Source: Papaver somniferum (Eukaryota; Streptophyta; Magnoliopsida; Ranunculales; Papaveraceae). Taken from it: a stretch of 64,000 nt of DNA. Positions 22,319 through 33,492 of this stretch are shown in pieces; position 1 is the first letter of the stretch, and each line of letters begins with the position of its first letter. The translations under genes and the position numbers were made by a program. The notes under the pieces were generated by a model, which was not told the DNA's origin, did not search any database, and was given only the letters and a program-made list of their open reading frames with translations. The stretch lies in the NCBI RefSeq assembly GCF_003573695.1, contig NC_039363.1, forward strand, positions 129,873,302 through 129,937,301, written 5' to 3'.

Positions 22319-23405
22319 TCTTAATTGCAAGGGAATTCTACACAATCACAAACAAGGCTGACTCGACCAAATCAAACCTATAAAATCTAGCAAACAACAA
22401 GCATGATGGCTCCACTTAGATTGTTTCTAGACCAGCTTCTAATACTTCAAAAGGGAATTAGTTACAATTTAAGCAAACCCCTCTGGAATCAATCCGAGTC
22501 AAAGTAAGTTGAATTGAGGCGAGGGAAGCTCAGTGGAGCTTTAATACCCAAGGCCTCACCGTTATCACAAGGCGGCGCAATCACGCATTCAACTCACAGA
22601 AACCATCATGAACTTCGAGGTGTGCTTAAGAAAGTAACCAATATCCTTCGAAATTTTTTCCTAATAAGCGCGTTACCCTATCAGTCTCGTTCTAGTCAAG
22701 TTTTAAGCTTGGGTTCGCGTTAGGTTTCGTTTCCCTAAGACGGGCAAGAAGGGAGCGGTGATGAAATCCGAACCCTTATCTTGTATTGGCCAGGCTTTGC
22801 CCTTTACTAGGAATTTAAAAACAGTCCAAATTCGTCCTCAATCAATGAATCACCTTAATACAGTAACTCGCTTACAGGAGATTCGCGAGTGTTTCGATGG
22901 ACTTACCTCCCGTACCAGACGGGGGATAAATCGTTGAAGTCTACTCGGGCCACGACTCCTATGTCATGTACGAACCCGAGGGGCCGAACGATATAGTAAT
23001 CGTCGTCCTTCCCTGCACATAGTTTATATTTAATTTTTTTTTTTTATATAACCCTTCCGTAGGGTTTAAAATTAAAATAAATTGTCCAAAGTCCAGTCTA
23101 ATGAAAAGAAATACAAAAAAATAATAATAATAATTACAAATATAAAATAAAATGGAAAGTCTCTTAAAAAAATAAATAAATCTCTCTTTTTTTCTCTCTC
23201 TTTTTTCTTTATTTTTTTTGCTTTGTCTTTTTTCCTTCTCTTTTAGCTTTAAGCTTTGATTCCAAGGTCTTTAGTATCCAACTTCAAACTTGTAATACAA
23301 AGACACAACCAAAGAGACGTAAAAAGAACAAATGGAATAATAAAAAATAATAAAAACATAAAAATTCTACCTAAGCACAAATCCGCGTCGGCGGCGCCAA
23401 AAATT
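22319..23405 (-). other. 5' leader and primer-binding site of the 539-aa-protein element
   Basis: The leader has patches matching those at 31640-32197 and 44900-45600, such as the CTTAGATTGTTTCTAGACCAG block and the GAGATTCGCGAGTGTTTCG block near 22881. The primer-binding site is plus 23383-23399. No gene was seen. Confidence 0.8.
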
Positions 23406-24922
23406 TGATGTGTTTTCAAAGTTGTTGTAGATAGTGATAAAAGGGTTGTTTTAAGACTTGTGAAGGAAATGGAATTTTTAGATTTAATAAAAATATATAT
23501 ACAAAAATATTAACAATGGTGAGAGGAACTGGGACTAATGATTCGGCCAATCTTCATAAAATAGGGCTCAATGAATTATTCTCGACAATAATCGCTCAAA
23601 ACATAGGTAATATGGACTCTTATTTTGCCAAAGTAGATTCTCAAAAAACTGATTGTAAATGTTAAGCATGGAACATCAAATCACCTAAGATAAGCATGAC
23701 CCATCTAATCAAATAACACCCAATTTAATCAAATCATATTTCAATTAATTTTTAATGCAAAAGTCTTAAAAATAATTAATTAAATTACCCATGTATGAAG
23801 CTCGGCCTCCTCCGTCATCCCAGTGTTGGGGTTTAACTCATCATAGTAAAAATGCTCTCAAAATAATTATTTATGGCTCAAAAATGGTTCACAGTGATGA
23901 AATAAAGAGAAAATGATGAAAATCGGGTGTTTGCAACGTTTATAATTGTTGCAAACACCGTTACAAAGAACGATAAAAAAATATTGTTGTTGTCTGCGTA
24001 GCTGACTACGACCCACAGGAACTGGTCGTTGTCACTGTTGAAGAACGACGGTTTTTGGCTGTCTGTTCTTCGTGTTCTTCATCTTCATCAATGGTAGCAG
24101 CAACAACAGTGAAAAATGGTGGATTCTTCCTCTACAACGCTCTCCTCTCTACTCCCAACTCTCGACCTCCAACTCTCCACCTCCAACTCTCCACCTCCAA
24201 CTCTAATCGACCCAACATGCCTTTTTATACTCGACAGGCATTGAAATATTTCGAGTTAACTCCATATAATTTCTCTTCAAAACTGGCAGATACGAGAATA
24301 TTTTCTTTCTCTTCTTTGCGTCTTCTAAGCTGTCTTTCCTTTTTTATCCTGATTTGATAGGGACGAATTTTGTTGAGTAAAGAAGAAAATCTTGTCCCAT
24401 GCAATACGCATCGAATCAAATATTCGATGAAATATTTCTTCTTTACTACAGTTCCCTGTTGAGCTCTGTTTCTCTCGATCCAGCCCAATTCAGTTGATCC
24501 AATTGATTAAACTAACGTTGTTTTGCTCTACCAAGTCCAGCCCAATTAAAACTAGCCCTTGAATCTCCTTATATCACGTCCAAAATTTGCTTCAACAATT
24601 ACGCAGGTGAAGAACTATTTTTCCCGCCAAAACTCGGTTCAAATGGGGAAGAAACTGGTAGCCCCTATCCAGAGTAGGGGTGCGAATAGCAGCTGCCTTG
24701 GGGGTGACCTGGGGGTGCCCCTTAGTAATTAGGTTACCCCTTATCCAAAAGCGAGAGTCCGAATAACACTTGTCCTCCGGGTGCCAAAATCAACTTTTCG
24801 AGCCGAATTTTCCAAAAAATGTTTATTTCCTAAAAATACATAAAAACACAATATTAGTACAAAAATAGAGTTCCAACGATACGGACATTGAGGACAAATT
24901 ATACACAAAAATGTGTCTATCA
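23406..24922 (-). repeat. Right (5') LTR of the 539-aa-protein element
   Basis: This 1517-bp LTR ends TGTCTATCA at 24922, next to the second CACGC. The primer-binding site lies on its left (its 3' side on the minus strand). Confidence 0.92.
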
Positions 24923-26032
24923 CACGCCAACCCTTGGTCACTCTTGTTGGGATTAATTCATTATTCTCATTTGGGACTACATTAATACCGGATTTCTTGG
25001 GGACAACCTGAACAGGGCTGACCCACTTGGTGTCTGAAATAGGATAGATAATGCCTGCATCTAACAACTTAAGAACCTCGGTTCGAACTACTTCTTTCAT
25101 ATTAGGGTTTAGTCGACGTTGCATCTCCCTAGAAGGTTTGGTGTCTTCGTCTAAATAAATTTGATGCATACAAACAGTCGGACTTATACCTTTAATGTCT
25201 GCTATGGTCCACCATAAAAATTCCTTGTTGTTTTGAAGGATGGTTACTAGCCTACTTACCTGATCACTATCCAAGTTGGAAGAAGAAATCACAGATAAAG
25301 TCTCAGATGGGACTAAAAACACATACTTCAAGGTATTTGGTAATGGTTTAAGGTCCAACTTATGAGGCTCTTCTAACGAAGGAACTAAGGTAGACTTAGA
25401 AACAGGTAGTTGTTCGAACTTAGGTTTCCATCCACTAGTGTCTATCAAAGGTGTTGAATCTAACAAAGCATTCACCTCATTAATCACATTATCATCATCA
25501 AAATCAATCCCAAAGTGGGATAGGCATTTCTCTAATGGATATTCTAACAAAGTGTTTGGTAATGACTCCTTGACTAATGTTCCTATCATGTTTACCTATT
25601 CTATGCTTGAATCATCTAGTTCAGAGGGTAGCTTACTAATATTAAAAATGTTCAGCTCAATATTCATGTTACCAAAAGACAAATTCGTAATACCGTTTCG
25701 ACAGTTAATGATCGCTTTGGATGTAGCTAAAAACAGGTGACCTAAAATCGCCGGTATCTGGTTCTCTGGGTCAGGAACAGGTTGGGTATCTATGATAACA
25801 AAATCCACTGGATTTATAAACTTTTCAACCTCAATAAGAACATCCTCGATCACACCACGATAAATTTTAATAGAACTAACAGCTAACAGAAGTGTCATCT
25901 AGGTGGCTTTCATCTCACCAAGTCCTAGCTTAAGGTACACATGGTATGGGATTAAGTTAACAATGGATCCTAAGTCAAGCAACGCTTTCTCAACACAGTA
26001 TTTACCTATTGTGCAAGAAATGGTAGGGGACC
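24923..26032 (-). pseudogene. pol: Athila protease and start of reverse transcriptase
   Basis: From 26032 leftward the frame shows an aspartic protease with active-site string LLDLGS (near 25960). It continues with PVDFVIIDTQPVPDP and the ILG(H)LFLAT flap-side segment (about 25730-25830). A stop near 25899 separates the two parts. The RT N-terminal region follows in one open frame to 24923, with LNPNMKEVVRTEVLKLLDAG and WVSPVQVVPKKSG. It is cut by the CACGC insertion and continues at 17824. At 26032 the frame is cut by a Copia-type LTR. About 150 codons between gag and protease are missing. Confidence 0.88.
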
Positions 26033-27154
26033 TGTTAGAGCACTGCTCGGTCGAACTCGCATGCGTTGTTATCTCAAGCATGTTTGTCAATGTTAGTGAT
26101 CAAAACTATAAGTCTTGATTTCTAGTCTATTATAGCTAAGTCTCGGACTAGGATAGAAAGTGTAGTTGAGATCAAGAACTCCATGGCGATCATCATACAA
26201 GATGAAAAACTACTCAAGGAACTGGTGGAACTTCATCGACTAAAAATTATGTGGAGACTTGAACTTATCTATCACTCAAAAGTCTATCTACTCTATCTCT
26301 TATCTTAAGACAAAAGTCGTTTGCTATATAGACTTTGATTATACACATTTGCTATTTCCAGCCGAGTTTATCTCGCCTATCTATTTCTCGAAATATGTGT
26401 TGGTAAGCTTTCACTTTGGCCAAGTTCATCTTTACCTAGTGACTAAAGTCATGTTGTGTTTCAATCACTTTGAAAATGGCTTTGACGAAAAATGGTTTGT
26501 GAATAACAACTATATAACGTCCTCTAAAAATGTTTCAATGATTGAAATGAGAGTTTAGATTATATAATCAATGTTGGATATAAGCATTGTGTGGAAACAC
26601 ATATATGTATAAGTCTTTATTCCTTGAACCAAATTATACGTACTTTGTTGATCAGGAAAACCGGAACAAGAGCTGTGAGCTCAGTCGCGAACCCAGTCCG
26701 CGAACTGAAGGAGGTTCTCATCCCGAGAATATCTGCTGGAGTTTGTGAACTCCTTCCGGGAACTTAAGTCCGTGAACTAAGTTCCTTCTTTTTGTTTTTT
26801 TGTTGTTGATGATCTCAAAAAAAAAAAATTGTTGAGTCTCGCTCCAATTCTTCCTTCTTGAAGATAATTCTGATCATCCTCTTTTGAGAAAAATTCCTTG
26901 TTTATCATCCTTCCTCCAAGTATTTGCTTCTAAGCAATTATTCTCTTGGAATTAGGTAGGTGATCCTTTGTTCAAGTTCGGCCTCTCTATTCCTCTTGGT
27001 CTTGTAAGAGTTATGACCACGAGTGCACGTACACCTGACCCACACAGGCGTTTACAAGTTTCCTAGGGTTTTTATGGAACTTTTTTATATATATATATGT
27101 GTCATCAATTGATACATTATTCTATAAGGTCAAAAGATTATACTGAATTTTTTT

Positions 27155-27442
27155 GTGTGCACAATGGATGGAAGCAACAAAGATGATGAAGTCAAGAAGG
27201 GAAAGACTATCGAGTTTCAGAAAAATCCTGTTTTCATAACATGCTATCATGTTATTGATCATAAAAATAAACTACCAGTTCAGATGTCGTCACAACTAGT
27301 AGGAAATCTTCTTCGAGATTTTGAGGTCGTACGTGAACAACTCGGAATTGCAACAAGGAATCTTGATTTTCTGAAAAACGAACTGAAGAAAGCAACTGAT
27401 GAGCTCGTCCATATTCAATCTCTAGTTGCTGACCGGGTTTAG
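27155..27442 (+). CDS. Small coiled-coil protein in the 3' part of the Copia-type element
   Basis: This is a 95-codon frame. Its C-terminal half (LVGNLLRDFEVVREQLGI, then LDFLKNELKKATDELVHI) has heptad spacing of a coiled coil. The frame sits upstream of the same 3' flank as the coiled-coil frames at 37376-37805 in the related element, so a downstream coiled-coil ORF is probably a family feature. No enzymatic motif was seen. Function is unknown, and expression is uncertain because the element is deleted. Confidence 0.45.
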   Translation: MCTMDGSNKDDEVKKGKTIEFQKNPVFITCYHVIDHKNKLPVQMSSQLVGNLLRDFEVVREQLGIATRNLDFLKNELKKATDELVHIQSLVADRV

Positions 27443-28841
27443 TGTTTTTCAAATCATGTTCTCTAAGAGATATTTTGTCTAGTAAATCTTCTATTTTATT
27501 GTTTTGGTTAGAAGAATAGCCATTACTGTGATTACACATAGCTATGTCCAACGTTTTCATCTTCATGCTTTTAGATTTATTTGTTTAAATTCTAAAAAAT
27601 TATTTGGAAGATGATTTTGTAGTATTAATCTTTATGGTTTCATTTATTGCAATTTTTTATGGGATATGTGTGTTTGCGTCCGTGAACTTTGATTGTCCCA
27701 TACCTTGTCAAAAGTTAAGTCTTTCATATGTCGATATGCATGTATTGATAAAAGAATGAATGAACTTTTGAAAAATACAAAAGTTAAGCCTATTATGTCA
27801 TTTATTGATGGAAGATAGGTTAAAATATTTTGTTGACAAGGATTATGTCTATTATATGTCATTGTGCGTATAGTGATGGAAAATAGAATGAATCCTTGTA
27901 TATTCCGCAGTATTGATCTTCCCTGATCCATAATTTTATGTATATACTGTGAGGCTCCGTAAGTTCTCTTATGTCGAGCATGATCAATTAAATTCATCAC
28001 TTTTTGTGGCTAATTTGGTTGTATATTCCCGATTAGATTAATTATGGGTTCTCTTGTGATTAATCTAATTGAGTACTTTTGGATTCAAATTCATATTCGT
28101 ATGTGATTTTTTATGTCCAAAGAAATTCTTCTTTTCTTTTCAAATTAAGGTCGCTCTTGTTGTTCTTTAGGGAATGACATTTTATGGGGGAGAGTTCTTA
28201 GTTGAACTTGTGCTTAATTGCCAAATCTTTGTGGGGAGTGCGCCTGTGGAATATTATAGAGGTTATCTTGTATCTTTATAAACTCCTTGATGAAAGCATT
28301 TAGCTTCGGCTGTATGATTGCATCTAAATAAGTTGATATATGCTTTCTTTTGGTGACGAAATGTCTCTTTTCGAAATTTCATTAGCACCTGTTTTCGTAC
28401 CTTTGCCAATTTTATTGACAAAAGGGGGGAGAATTAATATGTAGTTCACACTACAAATACATATGGTTTTCGGATCATTATGTAAGGGGAGTGTTTTCCA
28501 TGTGAGATGGAGTATTGACTAAGGGGGAGTGATACATATCACCATAGTATTGTTTTCGAAGTTATGATACAGTTGAACTTTGATGCAGCATAATGATACT
28601 ATGACACTGTAAAACAATGATTGAGAATACTTGTTTTCTCATTTTTATATCTACGGGTTTTCAACAACGATGATGTTGAACTTACAACCTTTGGGATCAT
28701 TGGAGTACTTGGAAGTGACGAAGATTTCGAGTAATTTTGAAGACTAGGCATGTGGAATAGGAGCTACAAAAGTTTACTTATTTATTTTTGTAATGCATAT
28801 GTATTGGTAGTTTTGTCACTAAAATTGACAAAGGGGGAGAT
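27443..28841 (+). other. Long 3' untranslated part with several purine tracts
   Basis: This region matches 37806-39431. It contains purine runs at about 28421-28431, 28483-28490, 28521-28529 and the presumed true polypurine tract at 28829-28841. Those at 28413 and 28826 share ATTGACAAA before the G run. One CTCCGTAAG...TTATGTCGAGCA unit lies near 27954. Confidence 0.75.
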
Positions 28842-30003
28842 TGTTAGAGCACTGCTTGGTCGAACTCGCATGCGTTGCTATCTCAAGCATGTTTGTCAAT
28901 TTTAGTAATCAAAACTATAAGTCTTGATTTCTAGTCTACTATAGCTAAGTCTCGGACTAGGATAGACAGTGTAGTTGAGATCAAGAACTCCATGGTGATC
29001 ATCATACAAGACGAAGAACTACTCAAGGAACTGGTGGAACTTCATCGACTAAAAATTATGTGGAGACTTGAACTTATCTATCACTCAAAAGTTTATCTAC
29101 TCTATCTCTTATCTTAAGACAAAAGTCGTTTTGCTATATAGACTTTGATTATACACATTTGCTATTTCGAGACGAGTTTATCTCGCCTATCTATTTCTCG
29201 AAATACGTGTTGGTAAGCTTTCTCTTTGGCCAAGTTCATTTTTACCTATGAAAAAAGTCATGTTATGTTTCAATCACTTTGAAAATGGCTTTGACGAAAA
29301 ATGGTTTGTGAATAACAAATATATAACGTTCTTTAAGAATGTTTCAATGATTGAAATGAGAGTTTAGATTATATAACCAATGTTGGATATAAGCATTTTG
29401 TGGCAATACATATATGTATAAGTCCTTATTCCTTGAACCAAAGTATGCGTACTTTGTTGATCAGGAAAACCGGAACAAGAGCTGTGAGCTCAGTCCGCGA
29501 ACTCAGTCCGCGAACTGGCGGAGGTTCTCATCCCGAGAATATATCTGCTGGAGTTTGTGAACTCCTTCCGGGAACTTAAGTCCGCGAACTTGAGTTGGTT
29601 ATATCTAAAGATGATTATTTGTGAACTTACATTTATATTAACTAAGGAATGCAAATTGCAAACCGTGGCTATAAAGTTCATGAATCGATTCGAGTGAATC
29701 AAATTGTTTTTGCTTCGATTGTGTCTTGTATAGTTATATAAGATTTATACAATTGAAAAACTCTCTAACTAGTTCATTTGAGTCATTTGAACTAGTTATG
29801 GTGAAGAAGAATACGGTTGATATGAAAGTGCTCATATGGCTAACCATTTGGTTAACTACTGTTGAACCAACAAATGTACATGTTTGGGTACGGTTACACA
29901 AACCTAAAATCGTGCATTTCATTTGTGTGTAACAAGCTAGTTTTTCGATCTAACGGTTGAAAGATATTAGCTTGAATATAATCAGGTTTTCATCTAACGG
30001 TAA

Positions 30004-31601
30004 ATTACAATATGTTCACTGTCAGGCATGCAACCTTATTGTCAACTTTCTTTCCACTCCTAAGGGTTGTAACATAATTCACATGATTGTACGTTTTCTC
30101 TCCTTTGGGGTTAGGATAAGTTTGATTAGGGAATCTTCTGTCCTCTCTCTCACTTATAATCTTAGCTATTTGGACGACTTGAAGTTCTAATTTAGCAAGA
30201 GTCTTGGCATTATTCTGCAAACTCTGCCTGGTTTCTTGTTGAAAGCTAAGATGGTTATTTGATAACATTTCATGGTTCTTTGCTAACACAGTAAGAGTTT
30301 CTTCTAAGCTAGAGATCTTTTTCTCAGAAGGGTTTTGAAACTGGGTTGGACCTGAAAAGTTCATAATATAACCAAAACCTGGGGAGGCTGAGAATTACTA
30401 GACTAACCTTGATTCTGGCCCTTAGACCAAGAAAAATTAGGATGGTTTCTCCAACCAGGTTGTAGGTCTCTGAGTATGGGTCAAACTTCTGACGGTTTTC
30501 AAACCTAGAGTTTTTATAGACAACATGGGCTTGTTTTTCACTAACCTGACCTTCCCAAAACGAGTTATTGGGTTCTACTCCACAACTAGAGACTTGAGAG
30601 GCTCTAATCCTATCATCAGGTTCAACAAGGGATCTATGCTTAGACTGATTCAATTCCAAAGCTTCTAACCTTCTAGACGAAGCAGCAAACTTAGCATCTG
30701 ACCCAAAGCTTGTATCTACCACATTGGTGCTACTTCTATTAAACAAGAGTCTTTTAGGGGGTTCAACACAAGACTCCCACTGTTGGGATTTTTCAGCTAC
30801 ATCTACTAAGAAGGAAAATGCTTCATCTGCAATTTTACTAGTGAACTCACCAGCGCACAAAGACTCAACCATGCCTTTGGTCGAATAGTCTAAACCACCA
30901 TAAAGAATCTCTACTAGTTTCATTTTCTCAAACCCATGGTGAGGACATTGCGACAAGAGGTCATTAAATCTCTCTAAAAACCTATAAAGAGATTATCCCT
31001 CTTGTTGCACACTAGCACTAATTTTCTGCCTTACAACTGCAGTTTTATGCTCAGGATAGAATCTCAAATAGAATGCAGCAGTAAGTTCCTTCCATGTTTC
31101 TATGGACTCAGATGGTAGGTTATGAAGCCAGGTCTTGGATTTATCTCTTAAGGAAAAGGGGAACATCCTAAGTTTCAAGACTTCGTCAGTAAGGTCCTTA
31201 ATCTTAATTGTTCCACAAATTTCTTCAAAGTCCCTAACATGAAAGTAATGGTTCTCATCATTTTTTCCTAAGAATATAGGGATCATCTGAAGAATACCAG
31301 GTTTCAACTCATAATTATCCGTAGAGGATGGCAACTTTACGCACGATGGTCGGTTGGACCTAGTTGGATACAGGTACTCCTTCAAAGTTGTCATCGTTGG
31401 AACAGTCAAAATCCTAGGGGTGAATTCCTCACTAAGACTCAAATTTTCAAAACTGAAGTTTCCAAAAAACAGGGCTCTCTAAAGAAGAGTTTTCGATCTC
31501 CCCGTTTACAAAAGAAGAACTTCTAGGATCGTCACTAATCAAATGGACAAAAGTATCTCTTTTACAAGCATGCTCACTAATGGACTCGAGCGGTCTTGGC
31601 A
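30004..31601 (-). pseudogene. gag: Athila-type gag of the outer element
   Basis: The frame begins at an ATG near 31601, loses frame near 31470, and resumes with the TMTTLKEYLYPTR segment near 31390. The capsid-like domain has YFHVRDFEEI, LRMFPFSLRDKSKTWL and FYPEHKT. A premature TAA near 30985 falls where the related gag at about 44270 has GAG. A frameshift lies near 30450. After it comes a coiled coil (about 30275-30345). The frame ends at 30004, where the Copia-type LTR begins. Athila-type Gag packages element RNA in cytoplasmic particles; this copy is dead. Confidence 0.88.
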
Positions 31602-32202
31602 TATACTAACAAAAAATTAAAAATAAAAATCCTAAGGAAGGGAGGTTCTAAGCAAACAAACATCAGGATGACTCCACCAAAACAAACTTAAAGTTTTCTA
31701 GCAAAGAACAAGAATGATGGCTCCACTTAGATTGTTTCTAGACCAGCTTCTACTTTTTCGAAAGTCAATTCGTTACAATTTAAGAAAACCTCTCTGGAAT
31801 CAATCTGAGTTAAAGTAAGTTGAATAGAGACAAGGGAAACTCAATGGAGCTTTAATACCCAAGCCTCACTGGCAAAACATTCACTTGGGTTACAAGGCGG
31901 ATCGCTAAACCTACATTAACCATCATGAACTTCAAAGTATGCTTAAGAGAGCAACCAATATTTTTAGAACGACTTTCCTATTAAGCTCGTTACCCTATAG
32001 GTCTCGTTCTAGTCAGTATTTTAAGCTTGGGCTCGCATTTGGTATCGTTTTCCTAAGGCGGGCAAGAAGATGACGGTGATGAAATCCGAACCCTTGTCTT
32101 GTATGTCCAGGCCTTGCCCTTTGCTAGAAAATAAACCGTTTTCAGTCCTCAACATATATGCATACGAAGGAAAACAGTAACCCGCTGACAAGGGATCCAT
32201 GG
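31602..32202 (-). other. 5' leader of the outer Athila element (partial)
   Basis: The leader matches those at 22319-23382 and 44900-45600, down to the GACAAGGGAT block at 32187-32196. The Copia element's LTR interrupts it at about 32203. The remainder and the primer-binding site are absent on the far side (53660). Confidence 0.75.
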
Positions 32203-32428
32203 TGATAAACATGAGCATATAGATTCTGATGTAGTTGTAAGAATAATTCTCTGTATGTTCATTGATAGGCAATGGCCTGATTTATACAACTTTACACAAC
32301 TAGATAAGGCAAATAAAAGATACACCTAACAATATCTAGGATATATACGGCAAGAATATATATGCAGTTACAACCAAATAACAACACAATAATGTCAAGA
32401 TATATGATATATTGACCATATCTTAACA
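32203..32428 (-). repeat. 3' LTR of the Copia element (226 bp)
   Basis: Plus-strand ends TGATAAACATG (32203) and TTAACA (32428) give TG...CA. The minus-strand purine tract GAGGTGGGG lies just right of it. An alternative left boundary at 32227 is possible. No partner LTR remains to decide. Confidence 0.65.
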
Positions 32429-33492
32429 CCCCACCTCAGACTCAAGGTGGTGGAGTACACATCTTGAGTCTGGAAATTAATAATCGAAGACGAGCTGCAG
32501 AGTGAGTCTTGGTGAAAAGATGAGCCACTTGAAATTCTGATTTGACATGCGGAAGAGTGATTGTACCTTTCTTAAAATGATGACGAGTAAAATGACAATC
32601 TATCTCGATGTGTTTTGTACGTTTATGGAAGACATCATTGTGTGTAATTCGAATAACAACCTTGTTATCACAATACAATGGTGTAGGAGTAGAAATTAAA
32701 ACTCCCATATCACAAAAAATCCACCGTAACCAAATGAGTTCAGATGTGGTGTGAGCAAGAGATATATACTCTGCTTCAGCACTTGAACGAGAAACCACAC
32801 TTTGCTTCTTACTTCTCCATGAAATCAACGAGACTCCCGAGAACACACAGTATCCTGTAATAGATTTTTTGTCTATAATATCCCCAGTACAATCGAAATC
32901 TGAGTAATCTTGAAGAGTGAGATCAGACTTGGATGAGAAACACAGACCTTGATGAAGAGACCCCTTGATATATCTTAGAATTCTGAGAACAGCTGCATAA
33001 TGAGTAGACCTTGGAGCAGACATAAACTGACTGACGATGTGAACTTCATGACTTACGTCTGGTCTCGTAATAGTCAAGTAATTTAGACTCCCTACTAGTT
33101 GACGATACAGTGTTGGATTAGAAAATAGAGTCCCATCTGTAGGACTGTATTTTACATTCAATTCAAGAGGTGTGTCAGTTACCTTATTGTCAGACATCCC
33201 TGCATGCGATAGAATCTCAGATGCATATTTGACTTGTGATATGAAATAACCACTGGGTGACATGCCAACTTCAATGCCAAGAAAGTAACTTAGATATCCA
33301 AGATATTTCATCTTAAAACAATCACTGAGGTATGATTTGAGTTCAGTAATACCTTGTAGGTCACTGCCAGTAATAACCATGTCGTCAACATACAAGAGAA
33401 GAATGTCAATTCCTTTTTCTGACGATCTGACGAACATAGCTGAATCACAGAAGCTTTGTATAAAGCCATACTGGAGAATTGCATTGCTAAAC
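32429..33492 (-). pseudogene. pol: Copia reverse transcriptase (second part) and RNase H
   Basis: A single open frame (ATG at 33437, also open upstream to 33492) carries the catalytic YVDD box near 33385. It continues with KMKYLGYLSYFLGIEV, the NYLTITRPDV segment, and RNase H with VSRSSAEAEYISL and YCDNK before a stop at 32442. The frame itself is intact, but it is separated from the start of RT by an 18-kb insertion and so cannot be translated as a unit. Confidence 0.92.

Larger units (their letters stand above)
17825..24927 (-). mobile_element. Young non-autonomous Gypsy element encoding one 539-aa protein
   Basis: The element 17830-24922 is flanked by perfect CACGC duplications (17825-17829 and 24923-24927). 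Its LTRs are 17830-19331 (1502 bp) and 23406-24922 (1517 bp). By eye they are nearly identical, apart from a 15-bp difference in a CCACCTCCAACTCT repeat. The polypurine tract (plus 19332-19346) and primer-binding site (plus 23383-23399; minus TGGCGCCGCCGACGCGG) match the outer Athila element. The interior has a 1.6-kb open frame and long untranslated parts, but no capsid, protease, RT, RNase H or integrase. It must move with enzymes supplied in trans. Confidence 0.93.
26033..30003 (+). mobile_element. Deletion-scarred element of the large Copia-type family
   Basis: The 5' LTR begins TGTTAGAGCAC at 26033 but stops matching near 26780, about a third of full length. A reduced interior follows, and then a 3' LTR starts at 28842 after the purine run AAAGGGGGAGA. 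That LTR also breaks off, near 30000, within the TCATCTAACGG block, directly against Athila gag. Primer-binding site and gag are missing, and no target duplication survives. At least two deletions are needed, one removing Athila sequence too. Confidence 0.85.

Noticed and set aside
18453..24357. Ser/Pro-rich open frames of about 100 codons in both LTRs of the 539-aa element (18453-18767 and 24055-24357)
   Set aside because: They are copies of one LTR segment, differ by frame at the start, and contain a simple CCACCTCCAACTCT repeat. Coding use is not supported.
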